Positions 35,390 through 43,443 of a stretch of 64,000 nt of DNA are shown in pieces. The notes beneath the pieces were generated by a model that saw only the letters and a list, made by a program, of their open reading frames with translations, was not told the DNA's origin and did not search any database. Each line of letters opens with the position of its first letter. Position 1 is the stretch's first letter. Location of the stretch: NCBI GenBank assembly GCA_965234325.1, contig OZ248421.1, positions 28,468 to 92,467 of the forward strand, in the 5' to 3' direction. The DNA comes from Limnohabitans kasalickyi (GTDB taxonomy: Bacteria > Pseudomonadota > Gammaproteobacteria > Burkholderiales > Burkholderiaceae_C). The translations under genes were made by a program, and so were the position numbers.

Positions 35390-36957
35390 CAGATCATGGC
35401 CTCCGCTTTGCGTTTTTTGGCTTGCTTTTCCAGTTGCCTGCGCGTTTCAGCTTCAAACTCAGGGCGGTTTTGCGGCACGCCGTGTGAGGCTTCCCACACA
35501 CCTGCGGCGTGCCCAGTACCGGTGTCGCCAAAGAAGGCTTTCATTTCGTCAAAGCGCGACTTGTTGGCAATGGCGCCATTGATGACTTGCGCCAACGAAC
35601 CCGCACCTGCAGGACCCATCAAGGGACGGGCAGAAATGAGGTTGGTGAAATACAAGCTTGGAATACTGAGCTCTTTGGCCGCTTGCACCACCGGTGTGGT
35701 GCCAATCGCCAAATCAGGCTTCCATTCGTGGATAGCAGCCAAGTCTTGTTCAAGGGAAGCACGGTATTGCACATGCACGCCTCGCGCTTGCAGCCATTCG
35801 CAATCCGAGGCGCTCCAAGGCGTTTTTGGACAGGCTGTGCCGACATAGCGCAAATCAGCTCCACTCTCCACCAACAAACGCGCCACCAACAACTCAGAAC
35901 CTTCATAGCCACTGAGGGTGATGCGACCCTTGATGGGTGACTTGGCTAAGCCGGCTTTGATGGCGCCGAGCATGATGTTTTTGACCATGTCGATTTTGGC
36001 TTGCGGCACATTGGCTGCGTTGCCGATGGCTTGCAACCAAGCTTCTGTGCCGTCATGGCCCACCGGCGCTGAGCCCACAATGGGGCGGCCGGCCGCTTCA
36101 AATTCGCGGATGCTGGCAGTGTAGAAAGGATGGATGGCTGCAACGGCTGCGCAATCGAGTGCCGCATACAACTCGCGCCATTCACGTGTGGGCACCACAG
36201 GCCCAGCGGCAAGGCCCATGGGCTCGAGCATCCGGCCAATGATCATGGGGTCGGCCGGAAACATTTCACCAATCATGCTGATGGTGGGCTTGTCCGACCT
36301 GCCTGTACGAGGTGCTTGAACTGGGCCTGCCAAAATTTCTTCGCGCGCATATTTCAGCATGGCGCCAGCCAACACATCTTTGGCTTCTGCATGGGTTGGA
36401 ACGCCAAACCCCGGCACATCTACGCCAATGATGCGAACACCGTTGATCTCTTTGGGTAGCAACTGCAGTGGCACGCCGCTGGCTGTGGGCACGCACAAAT
36501 TGATGATCACGATGGCGTCGTATTTCTCAGGATCGGCTTGGTCGTAAACAGACTCGCGAATGTCTTCGAACAACTTACCCGTCACCAAGGACTCTGAGTT
36601 GAAAGGCACGTAACCGACACTGCGCCGAGCGCCGTAGAAATGCGAGGTGAAAGTCAGGCCATACACACAACAAGCCGAACCCGACAAGATGGTGGCGGTG
36701 CGGCGCATGCGAAGGCCCACGCGCAGGGAGCCAAAGGCAGGACACATGCTTTGCGGCTGATCGTGGGGGCCTGCTTTAGGATCGACTGGATAGTCCTTGG
36801 CATATTGCGCCAACACGTCAGACTTGCCAGAAGCCTTCGCCGCTGCCAACATTTTTTCGCCGCCGGCATGACACCCCATGCCATCACCTTCTATGGAGGT
36901 GCTCATGCCTTCTGGTGCCTGAGCCATCGCGGGGATGATGGGTATGGTTTTAGTCAT
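35389..36957 (-). CDS. bchY: Chlorophyllide a reductase subunit Y
   Basis: BchY pairs with BchZ. The 522-aa product contains the conserved QPQSMCPAFGSLRVGLRMRR region, LSGSACCVYGLTFTSHFYGA and NLCVPTASGVPLQLLPKEI. ATG 36957 (MTKTIPIIPAM) begins 19 nt after the bchX stop; the longer open frame to 37092 would read deep into bchX and is rejected. No strong Shine-Dalgarno is seen, so coupling from bchX is likely. Confidence 0.95.
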   Translation of the reverse strand: MTKTIPIIPAMAQAPEGMSTSIEGDGMGCHAGGEKMLAAAKASGKSDVLAQYAKDYPVDPKAGPHDQPQSMCPAFGSLRVGLRMRRTATILSGSACCVYGLTFTSHFYGARRSVGYVPFNSESLVTGKLFEDIRESVYDQADPEKYDAIVIINLCVPTASGVPLQLLPKEINGVRIIGVDVPGFGVPTHAEAKDVLAGAMLKYAREEILAGPVQAPRTGRSDKPTISMIGEMFPADPMIIGRMLEPMGLAAGPVVPTREWRELYAALDCAAVAAIHPFYTASIREFEAAGRPIVGSAPVGHDGTEAWLQAIGNAANVPQAKIDMVKNIMLGAIKAGLAKSPIKGRITLSGYEGSELLVARLLVESGADLRYVGTACPKTPWSASDCEWLQARGVHVQYRASLEQDLAAIHEWKPDLAIGTTPVVQAAKELSIPSLYFTNLISARPLMGPAGAGSLAQVINGAIANKSRFDEMKAFFGDTGTGHAAGVWEASHGVPQNRPEFEAETRRQLEKQAKKRKAEAMI

Positions 36958-36976
36958 GGTGGTTATTGACTGAATG

Positions 36977-37987
36977 TCAGACTTCGTCGTAAACAACTTC
37001 AAGCGTTGGCTTGCTGGTGTCTGTCTTGCCGCACATATCAAATTGAGTGGCAGGCTCCAGCACCACATCACGCCCCACAGCTGAAGCGGCAAACAAGCCC
37101 AACAACTGGTCTTGCGTCATCGGGTTTGGACGGATCGGCACCGATGTGGCCACGTTGGCGGCCAACTCTGCAAACATCGGGCCCCACACAGAATCAGGGC
37201 GACCAATGATTTCGTAGCTCGCGCTCTTTCTGCGAATGTCTTCATTGGCAGGAATGGTGGACAAGACGGGAATACCGACCTTGGTGGCAAAGTTGGCTGC
37301 TTCGCCCGTGCCGTCGTCGCGGTTGATCACCATGCCGGCCACACCCACATTGCCACCGAGCTTGCGGAAATATTCCACCGCTGAGCAAACGTTGTTGGCC
37401 ACATACAGGGACTGCAAATCGTTGCTGGCCACCACAATCACTTTTTGGCACATGTCGCGTGCAATCGGCAAACCAAAGCCACCACAGACCACGTCGCCCA
37501 AAAAGTCGAGCAACACATAGTCAAAGCCCCACTCGTGGAAACCGAGCTTCTCGAGCAATTCAAAGCCGTGGATGATGCCGCGACCACCGCAACCGCGTCC
37601 AACTTCAGGGCCGCCCAACTCCATGGCATACACGCCATCGCGCTTGAAGCACACATCGCCAATGGCAACCGCTTCACCGGCTAATTTTTTCTTCGAGGAA
37701 GTTTCAATGATGGTGGGACATGCGCGGCCACCGAACAACAAACTGGTGGTGTCACTCTTGGGATCACAGCCAATCAGCAGCACCTTTTTGCCTTGCTGGG
37801 CCATCATGTAACTGAGGTTGGCCAAGGTGAAGCTTTTGCCGATACCACCTTTGCCATAAATGGCAATGATTTGGGTTTCTTTGGTGACTGCCTCGGTACT
37901 CACCGACTCCGTTGGCAAGGCCGCCTCTTGACGAAGTCGATCCACGAACTGGATCGTCTGTTCGTTGGATGTTGTTTGATTATTCAT
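36977..37987 (-). CDS. bchX: Chlorophyllide a reductase iron protein X
   Basis: BchX is the NifH-like ATPase that feeds electrons to BchY-BchZ. The 336-aa protein has P-loop GKGGIGKSFTLANLS and the [4Fe-4S] cysteines in GGPEVGRGCGGRG and LDFLGDVVCGGFG. ATG 37987 overlaps the bchC stop (ATGA), with GGAG 9 nt upstream; an in-frame TTG at 38023 is rejected. Confidence 0.96.
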   Translation of the reverse strand: MNNQTTSNEQTIQFVDRLRQEAALPTESVSTEAVTKETQIIAIYGKGGIGKSFTLANLSYMMAQQGKKVLLIGCDPKSDTTSLLFGGRACPTIIETSSKKKLAGEAVAIGDVCFKRDGVYAMELGGPEVGRGCGGRGIIHGFELLEKLGFHEWGFDYVLLDFLGDVVCGGFGLPIARDMCQKVIVVASNDLQSLYVANNVCSAVEYFRKLGGNVGVAGMVINRDDGTGEAANFATKVGIPVLSTIPANEDIRRKSASYEIIGRPDSVWGPMFAELAANVATSVPIRPNPMTQDQLLGLFAASAVGRDVVLEPATQFDMCGKTDTSKPTLEVVYDEV

Positions 37988-38937
37988 GCGTGAGCACTCC
38001 AGTCCAGGACCATCTTGAGACAAGAAACATCACCAAACGCCGTTTCATAGGCAGCGTTGGCAGAGTGAAAGGCTTGGACATGCGTGACCAAACCCTTAAG
38101 AGACAGTTGACCGTTGTTGACCAGCTCATTCACCGCCAACATATCTGCCCTTTTCCATTCGGAAGCAATCCGAATTCGAGCCTCACGATTGAATGCAGGC
38201 GAGTAAGAGAACTGGAGGCCATGCTTGTAAAAACCAGCCAACACCACTTCACCACCAGGACGAATTCGCTGAATCAAGTCGTCCAAAACGCCAGCATCGC
38301 CATTCACGTCATAAATGGCTTGGTAGTCTTTGCGTGGATCGTCTTCAGGACGAATCACGTCATAACCTTGGGCGCCTTTGGCAACCTCTGGGCGAGATTC
38401 CCAAACGGTTGGCGCGGGAAAACCAGCCGCCACAGTGAGTCGCGCCAACAAACGACCCATCACACCGTGCCCGATGATCAAATCTGGCGGCGTGAATGGC
38501 TCGCCAACACCACCACCCGAAACGGCGTGATAAGCGGTGGCAGCAAGCGCCAACATGACAGCATCCACACCCAACTGGTTTGAGACTGGCAAAACCAGAT
38601 CGTCGGACACCACCAACCGGGATGCAGCACCCCCATACAGACTTTTGACACCAGAGAAGCAATTGGCACCAGGCACGAACACCAGGTCGCCTTCTTTCAG
38701 CTTCGCGCCTTTGTGCGCCTTGACCACTTGCCCAAAGGTTTCAAAACCTGGGACCAATGGATAGACCAGACCCGGCAAGGCGGGCATGCTGCCATCCCAC
38801 AGCATCCGCTCGGCGCCAGTACTGATGCCGCTGTATTGAACCGCCACCTCCAATTGACCCGCTTTGACTTCGGGCAGCTCGAGCGCCTGCAAAGACAATT
38901 GCTTGGGTCTATCAAAAACGACGGCTGTTGATTTCAT
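37984..38937 (-). CDS. bchC: 3-hydroxyethyl bacteriochlorophyllide a dehydrogenase (copy 1)
   Basis: BchC oxidises the C3 hydroxyethyl group to acetyl. The 317-aa MDR-type protein begins MKSTAVVFDRPKQLSLQALE and has the family regions YSGISTGAERMLWDGSMP, LVPGFETFGQVV and LIIGHGVMGRLLARL (nucleotide binding). It heads the bchC-X-Y-Z-puf superoperon, the classical position. Two TGT-N12-ACA boxes lie directly upstream. A second, diverged copy is at 42442. Confidence 0.95.
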   Translation of the reverse strand: MKSTAVVFDRPKQLSLQALELPEVKAGQLEVAVQYSGISTGAERMLWDGSMPALPGLVYPLVPGFETFGQVVKAHKGAKLKEGDLVFVPGANCFSGVKSLYGGAASRLVVSDDLVLPVSNQLGVDAVMLALAATAYHAVSGGGVGEPFTPPDLIIGHGVMGRLLARLTVAAGFPAPTVWESRPEVAKGAQGYDVIRPEDDPRKDYQAIYDVNGDAGVLDDLIQRIRPGGEVVLAGFYKHGLQFSYSPAFNREARIRIASEWKRADMLAVNELVNNGQLSLKGLVTHVQAFHSANAAYETAFGDVSCLKMVLDWSAHA

Positions 38938-38940
38938 GAC

Positions 38941-38958
38941 TGTATTTTCTGCGTTACA
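38941..38958. promoter_or_regulatory. PpsR/CrtJ-type box 1 upstream of bchC
   Basis: TGTATT-N6-GTTACA fits TGT-N12-ACA. It sits 4-21 bp from the bchC ATG and starts 26 bp from its partner at 38967, leaving 8 bp between them. This matches the tandem 8-bp-spaced CrtJ sites described for the Rhodobacter capsulatus bchC promoter. Confidence 0.55.
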
Positions 38959-38966
38959 AATTGATG

Positions 38967-38984
38967 CGTCAAGCTAGATTTACA
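38967..38984. promoter_or_regulatory. PpsR/CrtJ-type box 2 upstream of bchC
   Basis: CGTCAA-N6-TTTACA deviates from TGT-N12-ACA at the first base only. Read on the minus strand, its left arm gives TTGACG, a possible -35 for bchC. It forms a tandem pair with the box at 38941. Confidence 0.5.
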
Positions 38985-38998
38985 TTTATTTGCAGAAA

Positions 38999-40186
38999 CT
39001 AGGGCAAACACTTACTCTTTCGTCCCAAAAGAATCTGCGCATGGATCGGCATGTTGTTAGGCACCAACTCCACACGGGCAAATCCCGCCTCGCTCATCAT
39101 GAGCATCAACGCTTCTGGCGTTCTCAAGCGGCCGGCGCCCATGGCAAGCAAATAAAAATGGAAATAGGCATCTGTCTGCGTCGGTCCATCGGCACTTTGC
39201 GAATAAGTCCTGGCCATGGGCTCTGCCAAAAGCAAGGTTCCACCCACAGGCAGTGCCTCATAAATTTTTCGCAACAACTGCTGAACAACATCGTCTGGGT
39301 GATCGTGGGCCACACGAACCAAAGTGACCAAATCAGCACCTTGGGGCAATGCGTCATGCAAAAAATTGCCAGGACACAAACTCAAACGATCGAGCAAACC
39401 TTTGCTCTCAAAAGTGGCCTTGGCCAACTCAAGGACGGGTGGCAGGTCAAACAATTTAAGGTCGAGGTGCTTGGCGTGCAAGGCCAACTCGCTGGCAAAT
39501 CGGCCCTTGCCTGCACCCACATCCAATACGCAACGGTGTTCATCAAAAAAGTAGGCGCCAAGAATTTCTTGAACTACAAATTCTTGCGACGACGCCATCA
39601 AGTCTGAATAACGACTGAATTTGTCTTGGGCCACACGCTCTGCCGCTTGTGCGTCATGGGCATAGGGCCAATATTCGGCCATGCCACCGCGCCACGCGTT
39701 GTTGAGAAATGCCAATGGGTCTTGCATGTCCTGATACAACAAATGGTTGTGCTCAACCATCGCTCCAATGCCTGGATGAATCGCCATGGGCACACCCAAA
39801 GCGCCCAATCCAAAACGCTGACGACTGCGGTACTCCAGCAGACCGACGGAGACGGCAGACAACAACAATCGCTGCAATGCCTCTTCGGGTAATTTGGTTT
39901 TAAGTGAAATTTGCTGAAGGTCTAGAGGCCGCTGTTGCAGCATTCGGAAGAGGTCCAATCGAACGCATCCAAGAAGTACTTGCGAGTAGACAAACCCGGA
40001 CATCAAATCGAAAATTTGTTGTGTTCGACGTTTTGTAATCCAGCGCGTCACGGGATTACTCAACGACCATTTGTAGAGGCTAGGACTGGCATAAATGCGT
40101 TCCAACCACTGAAGCACTTGGTCGTGCCAAGAGGTCACCTCATTCAGTGCATCAGGTAAGCGAGCGGCGTTCATAGGATGGGTCAT
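38999..40186 (-). CDS. crtF: Demethylspheroidene O-methyltransferase
   Basis: CrtF methylates the C1 hydroxyl of acyclic carotenoids with SAM to give methoxy groups of spheroidene. The 395-aa protein has an N-terminal dimerisation domain and a methyltransferase fold with CVLDVGAGKGRFASELALHA and LVRVAHDHPDDVV (catalytic His region). ATG 40186 overlaps the crtE stop (ATGA); the open frame to 40279 is not needed. It is the second gene of the crtE-crtF operon. Confidence 0.93.
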   Translation of the reverse strand: MTHPMNAARLPDALNEVTSWHDQVLQWLERIYASPSLYKWSLSNPVTRWITKRRTQQIFDLMSGFVYSQVLLGCVRLDLFRMLQQRPLDLQQISLKTKLPEEALQRLLLSAVSVGLLEYRSRQRFGLGALGVPMAIHPGIGAMVEHNHLLYQDMQDPLAFLNNAWRGGMAEYWPYAHDAQAAERVAQDKFSRYSDLMASSQEFVVQEILGAYFFDEHRCVLDVGAGKGRFASELALHAKHLDLKLFDLPPVLELAKATFESKGLLDRLSLCPGNFLHDALPQGADLVTLVRVAHDHPDDVVQQLLRKIYEALPVGGTLLLAEPMARTYSQSADGPTQTDAYFHFYLLAMGAGRLRTPEALMLMMSEAGFARVELVPNNMPIHAQILLGRKSKCLP

Positions 40187-41130
40187 TGAATGATTTGCTG
40201 TGGGTGTTTGGCGATCACGCGTGAAGCCCGCTTCTTGGTTGGCTTCGTGCTCGCAAGACGCTTGCGATAGTCTTCGCACATGGATTTAGGCACCAGGCGT
40301 TGCGACTCCAGCAAGACCAACTGCATCAACATGTCTCTGCAAGCGCAATCTGGAATGGCCTGACCAGCCTGGGCGATGAGTGCATCAAAATGCGCAATTG
40401 CGCCCTCTAATCCCATGGCTTGCGCTGAACTGGGTCGCTCATTGAGCTTGTCTTGCCCAGCAGGTTTGCCCAACATCGCGATGTCACCCAATACGTCACG
40501 AATGTCATCTGCAACTTGATATGCCTCGCCTAAAAAAGCTCCCAAAGAGGCCCAGGGCTTAGGCGATTGGCCACTCGAAATCGCACCCGCACGCGTCGCT
40601 GAAACGAACAAAGAACCGGTTTTGGATCGCTGGTAGTGCGCCAAGTCAGCGGAGGATTCACACTCCCAAGCTTGGCCCGCCACAATGCCGTTTGGCAACC
40701 CCACACCCTGCGACAGGTTGTCCATCAACGCAATCAATCGGTCAGGATGATGCCGGCCTGCGTTCAATAAAACTTGATAGGCCATCACGATCAGGCCATC
40801 CCCTGCCAACAGCGCCAAAGGCTCACTGAACGCTTTGTGAACCGTTGGCAAACCCCTGCGGAAATCGGCATTGTCAAAGGCTGGCATGTCGTCGTGAACC
40901 AACGACGCACAGTGCATCAACTCTAGGGCGACGGCTGCGGCATTGGTCAACTCAGGGACATCATCACCACACGCGGTGGCCACGGCCAAGCAGAGCTGCG
41001 GGCGAATTCTGGCGCCTCCCGAAAACACAGCGTGACGCATCGAAGCTTGCAATCGAGGCGGGGCCCCAGCCCCAGTGGCTGCGTCAAAGTGTGACTTCAG
41101 CGCCTCTTCGGCGCGGTTCAAAAGACTCAT
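40183..41130 (-). CDS. crtE: Geranylgeranyl diphosphate synthase
   Basis: CrtE makes geranylgeranyl diphosphate for carotenoids and the bacteriochlorophyll tail. The 315-aa trans-prenyltransferase has the first Asp-rich motif in SLVHDDMPAFDNADFRRG and the second in QVADDIRDVLGD. ATG 41130 is chosen because AAGGGGG lies just upstream; an in-frame codon at 41172 lacks one. The upstream region holds a strong -35/-10 pair covered by two PpsR boxes. Confidence 0.94.
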   Translation of the reverse strand: MSLLNRAEEALKSHFDAATGAGAPPRLQASMRHAVFSGGARIRPQLCLAVATACGDDVPELTNAAAVALELMHCASLVHDDMPAFDNADFRRGLPTVHKAFSEPLALLAGDGLIVMAYQVLLNAGRHHPDRLIALMDNLSQGVGLPNGIVAGQAWECESSADLAHYQRSKTGSLFVSATRAGAISSGQSPKPWASLGAFLGEAYQVADDIRDVLGDIAMLGKPAGQDKLNERPSSAQAMGLEGAIAHFDALIAQAGQAIPDCACRDMLMQLVLLESQRLVPKSMCEDYRKRLASTKPTKKRASRVIAKHPQQIIQ

Positions 41131-41177
41131 AAAGCCCCCTTTTAACGAGTTTGACAAGATGAAAGAACACATCTTGG

Positions 41178-41195
41178 TGTAAATATAGCATTACA
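41178..41195. promoter_or_regulatory. PpsR/CrtJ palindrome (box 2) upstream of crtE
   Basis: TGTAAA-N6-ATTACA is an 18-nt TGT-N12-ACA inverted repeat with TGTAA/TTACA arms, 48-65 bp from the crtE ATG. It covers the minus-strand -10-like TATATT (41187-41182). It starts 26 bp from box 1, with 8 bp between them. Confidence 0.65.
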
Positions 41196-41203
41196 CATTT
41201 CGT

Positions 41204-41221
41204 TGTCAATAGAGATTGACA
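41204..41221. promoter_or_regulatory. Perfect PpsR/CrtJ palindrome (box 1) upstream of crtE
   Basis: TGTCAA-TAGAGA-TTGACA is an exact consensus site. Its left arm read on the minus strand is TTGACA (41209-41204), which is 16 bp from TATATT, a near-consensus sigma-70 promoter. PpsR bound to both boxes would cover the -35 and -10. Confidence 0.8.
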
Positions 41222-41314
41222 TTCAGTAATTGAAGCCAATCAATCAAGCTGAAAAAGGGAGATACGCGCTTCGTGGTGAGGGTAAAAACTAAAAAGATTG
41301 GCGGTGAGCCAGCA

Positions 41315-42283
41315 TCAATCTACAGTGGATGCTTTGGAAGTGCGCTTTAAGGTGGCATTTAGAAATTCAGTCACTGGGGTCAAACCCAACTCAGGTTGTT
41401 CTTCCTGAATCAAGTGACCTAGCATGGGCAACAACACAGTTTGCGAAACTGCCAAAACATTGGCGTAGCTTTGTGCATTACTGCTGGGAATCAGCTGATC
41501 TTGGTCTCCCCAAATAAGCAAGGTAGGTGCCGTAATCTTCTTCAAACGGGGCACGGGGTCCGTGTAAATGGTCTGGTTTGCACGGTCCAAGATGGCATCG
41601 CGCACGCCGGGCGCTCGCAACATGTCGTAGTAGCGATCGACCAAGGTGTCGGTCAGTGCGTTTGCGTCAAAGAATGCAGACTCAATGGATTTACGAACCA
41701 AAAACTTGGGCAAAGAAAATTTGATCACACCCATGATGGCTGGCATCGCATAGGGCTTGGTGCCAATGTCTTTGGTTTCAGGAAAACCGTCAGGTGCCAT
41801 CAAAACCAAGGCCTTGACCCGGTCGGGCTCCGCTGCCGCCAAACTCCAAGCCATTTTTCCGCCCATAGAGTGACCCACCACTGAGAAACTGGACAAACCC
41901 AGCTTGTCCACAAAACGCGTCAATGCAGCCACATCGTTTTGCTCAGAATAATCATGGGTAGGGCTAGGGCCTGTCAGACCAAACCCAGGCAAGTCTGGTC
42001 GGATGACCCGGTAATCTTGTTCTAACTTACCGGCCCAAACATCCCAAGTCTGAAGGCTTGAACCAAACCCATGCAAGAGCAAAAGGACCGGCGCATCTTT
42101 GGGGCCTGTGTCTTTGTAATGGATATTCAATCCGTCAACTTGCACCACATGCTCGGACGTAGACCCGTAACGTTGGCTCAGCTCCGACATCGTCAAATCA
42201 GGTGCCCAAAGCCCGTAAAGAACACCGACAGATAAAAAAGCACTGGCTAACAAAACACCACCTCGATCAAGTAATTTATGCAT
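41315..42283 (-). CDS. Alpha/beta hydrolase with N-terminal membrane anchor (BchO-like?)
   Basis: A 322-aa alpha/beta hydrolase with an N-terminal hydrophobic helix (VLLASAFLSVGVLYGLW). The oxyanion region is LLHGFGSS, the nucleophile Ser is in VVGHSMGGKMAW, the acid is in LLIWGDQDQLIPS, and the catalytic His is in LPMLGHLIQEEQ. PGCs often encode a hydrolase of this fold, BchO, of unknown activity, but the anchor and the position away from bchID make the equation uncertain. ATG 42283 lies in an ATGCAT shared with a divergent micro-ORF. A TTG at 42307 or a later internal start is possible. Confidence 0.75.
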   Translation of the reverse strand: MHKLLDRGGVLLASAFLSVGVLYGLWAPDLTMSELSQRYGSTSEHVVQVDGLNIHYKDTGPKDAPVLLLLHGFGSSLQTWDVWAGKLEQDYRVIRPDLPGFGLTGPSPTHDYSEQNDVAALTRFVDKLGLSSFSVVGHSMGGKMAWSLAAAEPDRVKALVLMAPDGFPETKDIGTKPYAMPAIMGVIKFSLPKFLVRKSIESAFFDANALTDTLVDRYYDMLRAPGVRDAILDRANQTIYTDPVPRLKKITAPTLLIWGDQDQLIPSSNAQSYANVLAVSQTVLLPMLGHLIQEEQPELGLTPVTEFLNATLKRTSKASTVD

Positions 42284-42445
42284 ACGGTTAAAGAGTTGCA
42301 AGCCCAATATTTGTCAACCCATTATGCATTTAATGACTTTGAAACCACCGCATTTGAAGCGGTGAGTAAGGTTGATCGGGCCACCGCAACACGCCGTGAA
42401 ATCTTTGACAAGGGCCATCGATTCAAGTCAGAATTGAAGTTATGA
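42278..42445 (+). CDS. Micro-ORF (55 aa) coupled to the second bchC
   Basis: ATG 42278 to TGA 42445 encodes 55 aa beginning MHTVKELQAQYLSTHYAF. It is hydrophilic, helix-prone and rich in Lys, Glu, Thr and Ala, with no signal or membrane segment. Its stop overlaps the bchC copy 2 start (ATGA), the same coupling used throughout this cluster. No clear Shine-Dalgarno precedes it, and its ATG shares ATGCAT with the divergent hydrolase. I recognise no family. It could be a real small protein, a leader peptide controlling bchC2, or a gene remnant. Confidence 0.5.
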   Translation: MHTVKELQAQYLSTHYAFNDFETTAFEAVSKVDRATATRREIFDKGHRFKSELKL

Positions 42446-43392
42446 AAGCCAAAGCTATTGTTTTTGAAGCTCCCCAATCTCTGCGTGTTCGTGAACTTGA
42501 ACTCGCGCCCATGGGGCCACTCGATCTAGAAGTCGAGGTCTCGTTCAGTGGCATCAGCACGGGAACAGAGCGCTTGTTATGGGATGGCACCATGCCCCCT
42601 TTTCCTGGCTTGTCTTACCCCTTGGTTCCGGGGTACGAAACCGTTGGCACTGTGGTTGACTTAGGTGCTGACGTATCTGGATTGCAAAAAGGCGATCAGG
42701 TCTTCTTGCCCGGCTCGTATGCGTTTCAAGGTGTTGCCAACTTATTTGGCGGGGCAGGTTCTCGTTTGGTGGTACCGCACGACCGCGCTGTCCGGCTTGA
42801 CCCCTCACTGGGGAACAAGGGGGTGCTTTTAGCACTGGCAGCGACCGCGCATCATGTGTTCACCGTGGGCCGTGAAGGCGCATCGTTGACCTATCCAGAC
42901 TTGATCGTTGGCCACGGCATCATGGGAAGACTACTGGCGCGCATGGTGGTGGCGGCTGGCAAGCCGGCTCCTGTGGTCTGGGAAACACAAACCTTGCGGC
43001 AGGCGGGTGCGATGGGGTATGACGTCATTCACCCCAATGAAGACACGCGCAAAGATTACCGGTGCATCTGTGATGTCAGCGGAGACGCAGGCATTTTGAA
43101 ACATGTCATTCCAAAAATGGCACCTGGTGGCGAGGTGATCCTTGCGGGGTTTTATAAACAAGACCTGTCCTTTGCCTATGCCCCCGCTTTCATGCGAGAA
43201 GCCAGCATTCGTGTCGCTGCACAATGGAAAAAGCAGGATCTCGATGCCGTTGTGGCCATGTTTCACGACGGCAGTTTGTCGCTCGATGGACTCATCACCC
43301 ATACTGAAAAAGCGATAAACGCACAGCACGCCTACGAAGTCGCTTTTGGTGATCCGCAATGCCTCAAGATGGTGATCGACTGGACAGAGTGA
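42442..43392 (+). CDS. Second, diverged BchC-family dehydrogenase
   Basis: A 316-aa full-length BchC homologue, beginning MKAKAIVFEAPQSLRVRELE. It has all blocks of copy 1: FSGISTGTERLLWDGTMP, YPLVPGYETVGTVV, DLIVGHGIMGRLLARMVVAA, YDVIHPNEDTRKDYRCICDVSGD, and the end CLKMVIDWTE. By eye it is roughly half identical to copy 1, so it is neither a recent duplication nor decayed. It may be an isoenzyme for 3-hydroxyethyl oxidation, perhaps with different substrate stereochemistry or regulation. It is coupled to a 55-aa ORF and lacks the tandem PpsR boxes. Confidence 0.85.
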   Translation: MKAKAIVFEAPQSLRVRELELAPMGPLDLEVEVSFSGISTGTERLLWDGTMPPFPGLSYPLVPGYETVGTVVDLGADVSGLQKGDQVFLPGSYAFQGVANLFGGAGSRLVVPHDRAVRLDPSLGNKGVLLALAATAHHVFTVGREGASLTYPDLIVGHGIMGRLLARMVVAAGKPAPVVWETQTLRQAGAMGYDVIHPNEDTRKDYRCICDVSGDAGILKHVIPKMAPGGEVILAGFYKQDLSFAYAPAFMREASIRVAAQWKKQDLDAVVAMFHDGSLSLDGLITHTEKAINAQHAYEVAFGDPQCLKMVIDWTE

Positions 43393-43443
43393 GGCAACGC
43401 AGTGGCATCCAGTAACACTGATGTGCCTTTACCGATACAAAAA

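Noticed and set aside
41230..41243. FNR-like TTGAA-N4-ATCAA upstream of crtE
   Set aside because: It has one mismatch and lies upstream of the PpsR boxes at an odd position relative to the predicted promoter. Listed only as a weak possibility.
42290..42310. PpsR site upstream of the second bchC
   Set aside because: TGTCAA is present, but the right arm reads ATGCAT instead of TTGACA, so only half of the palindrome exists.
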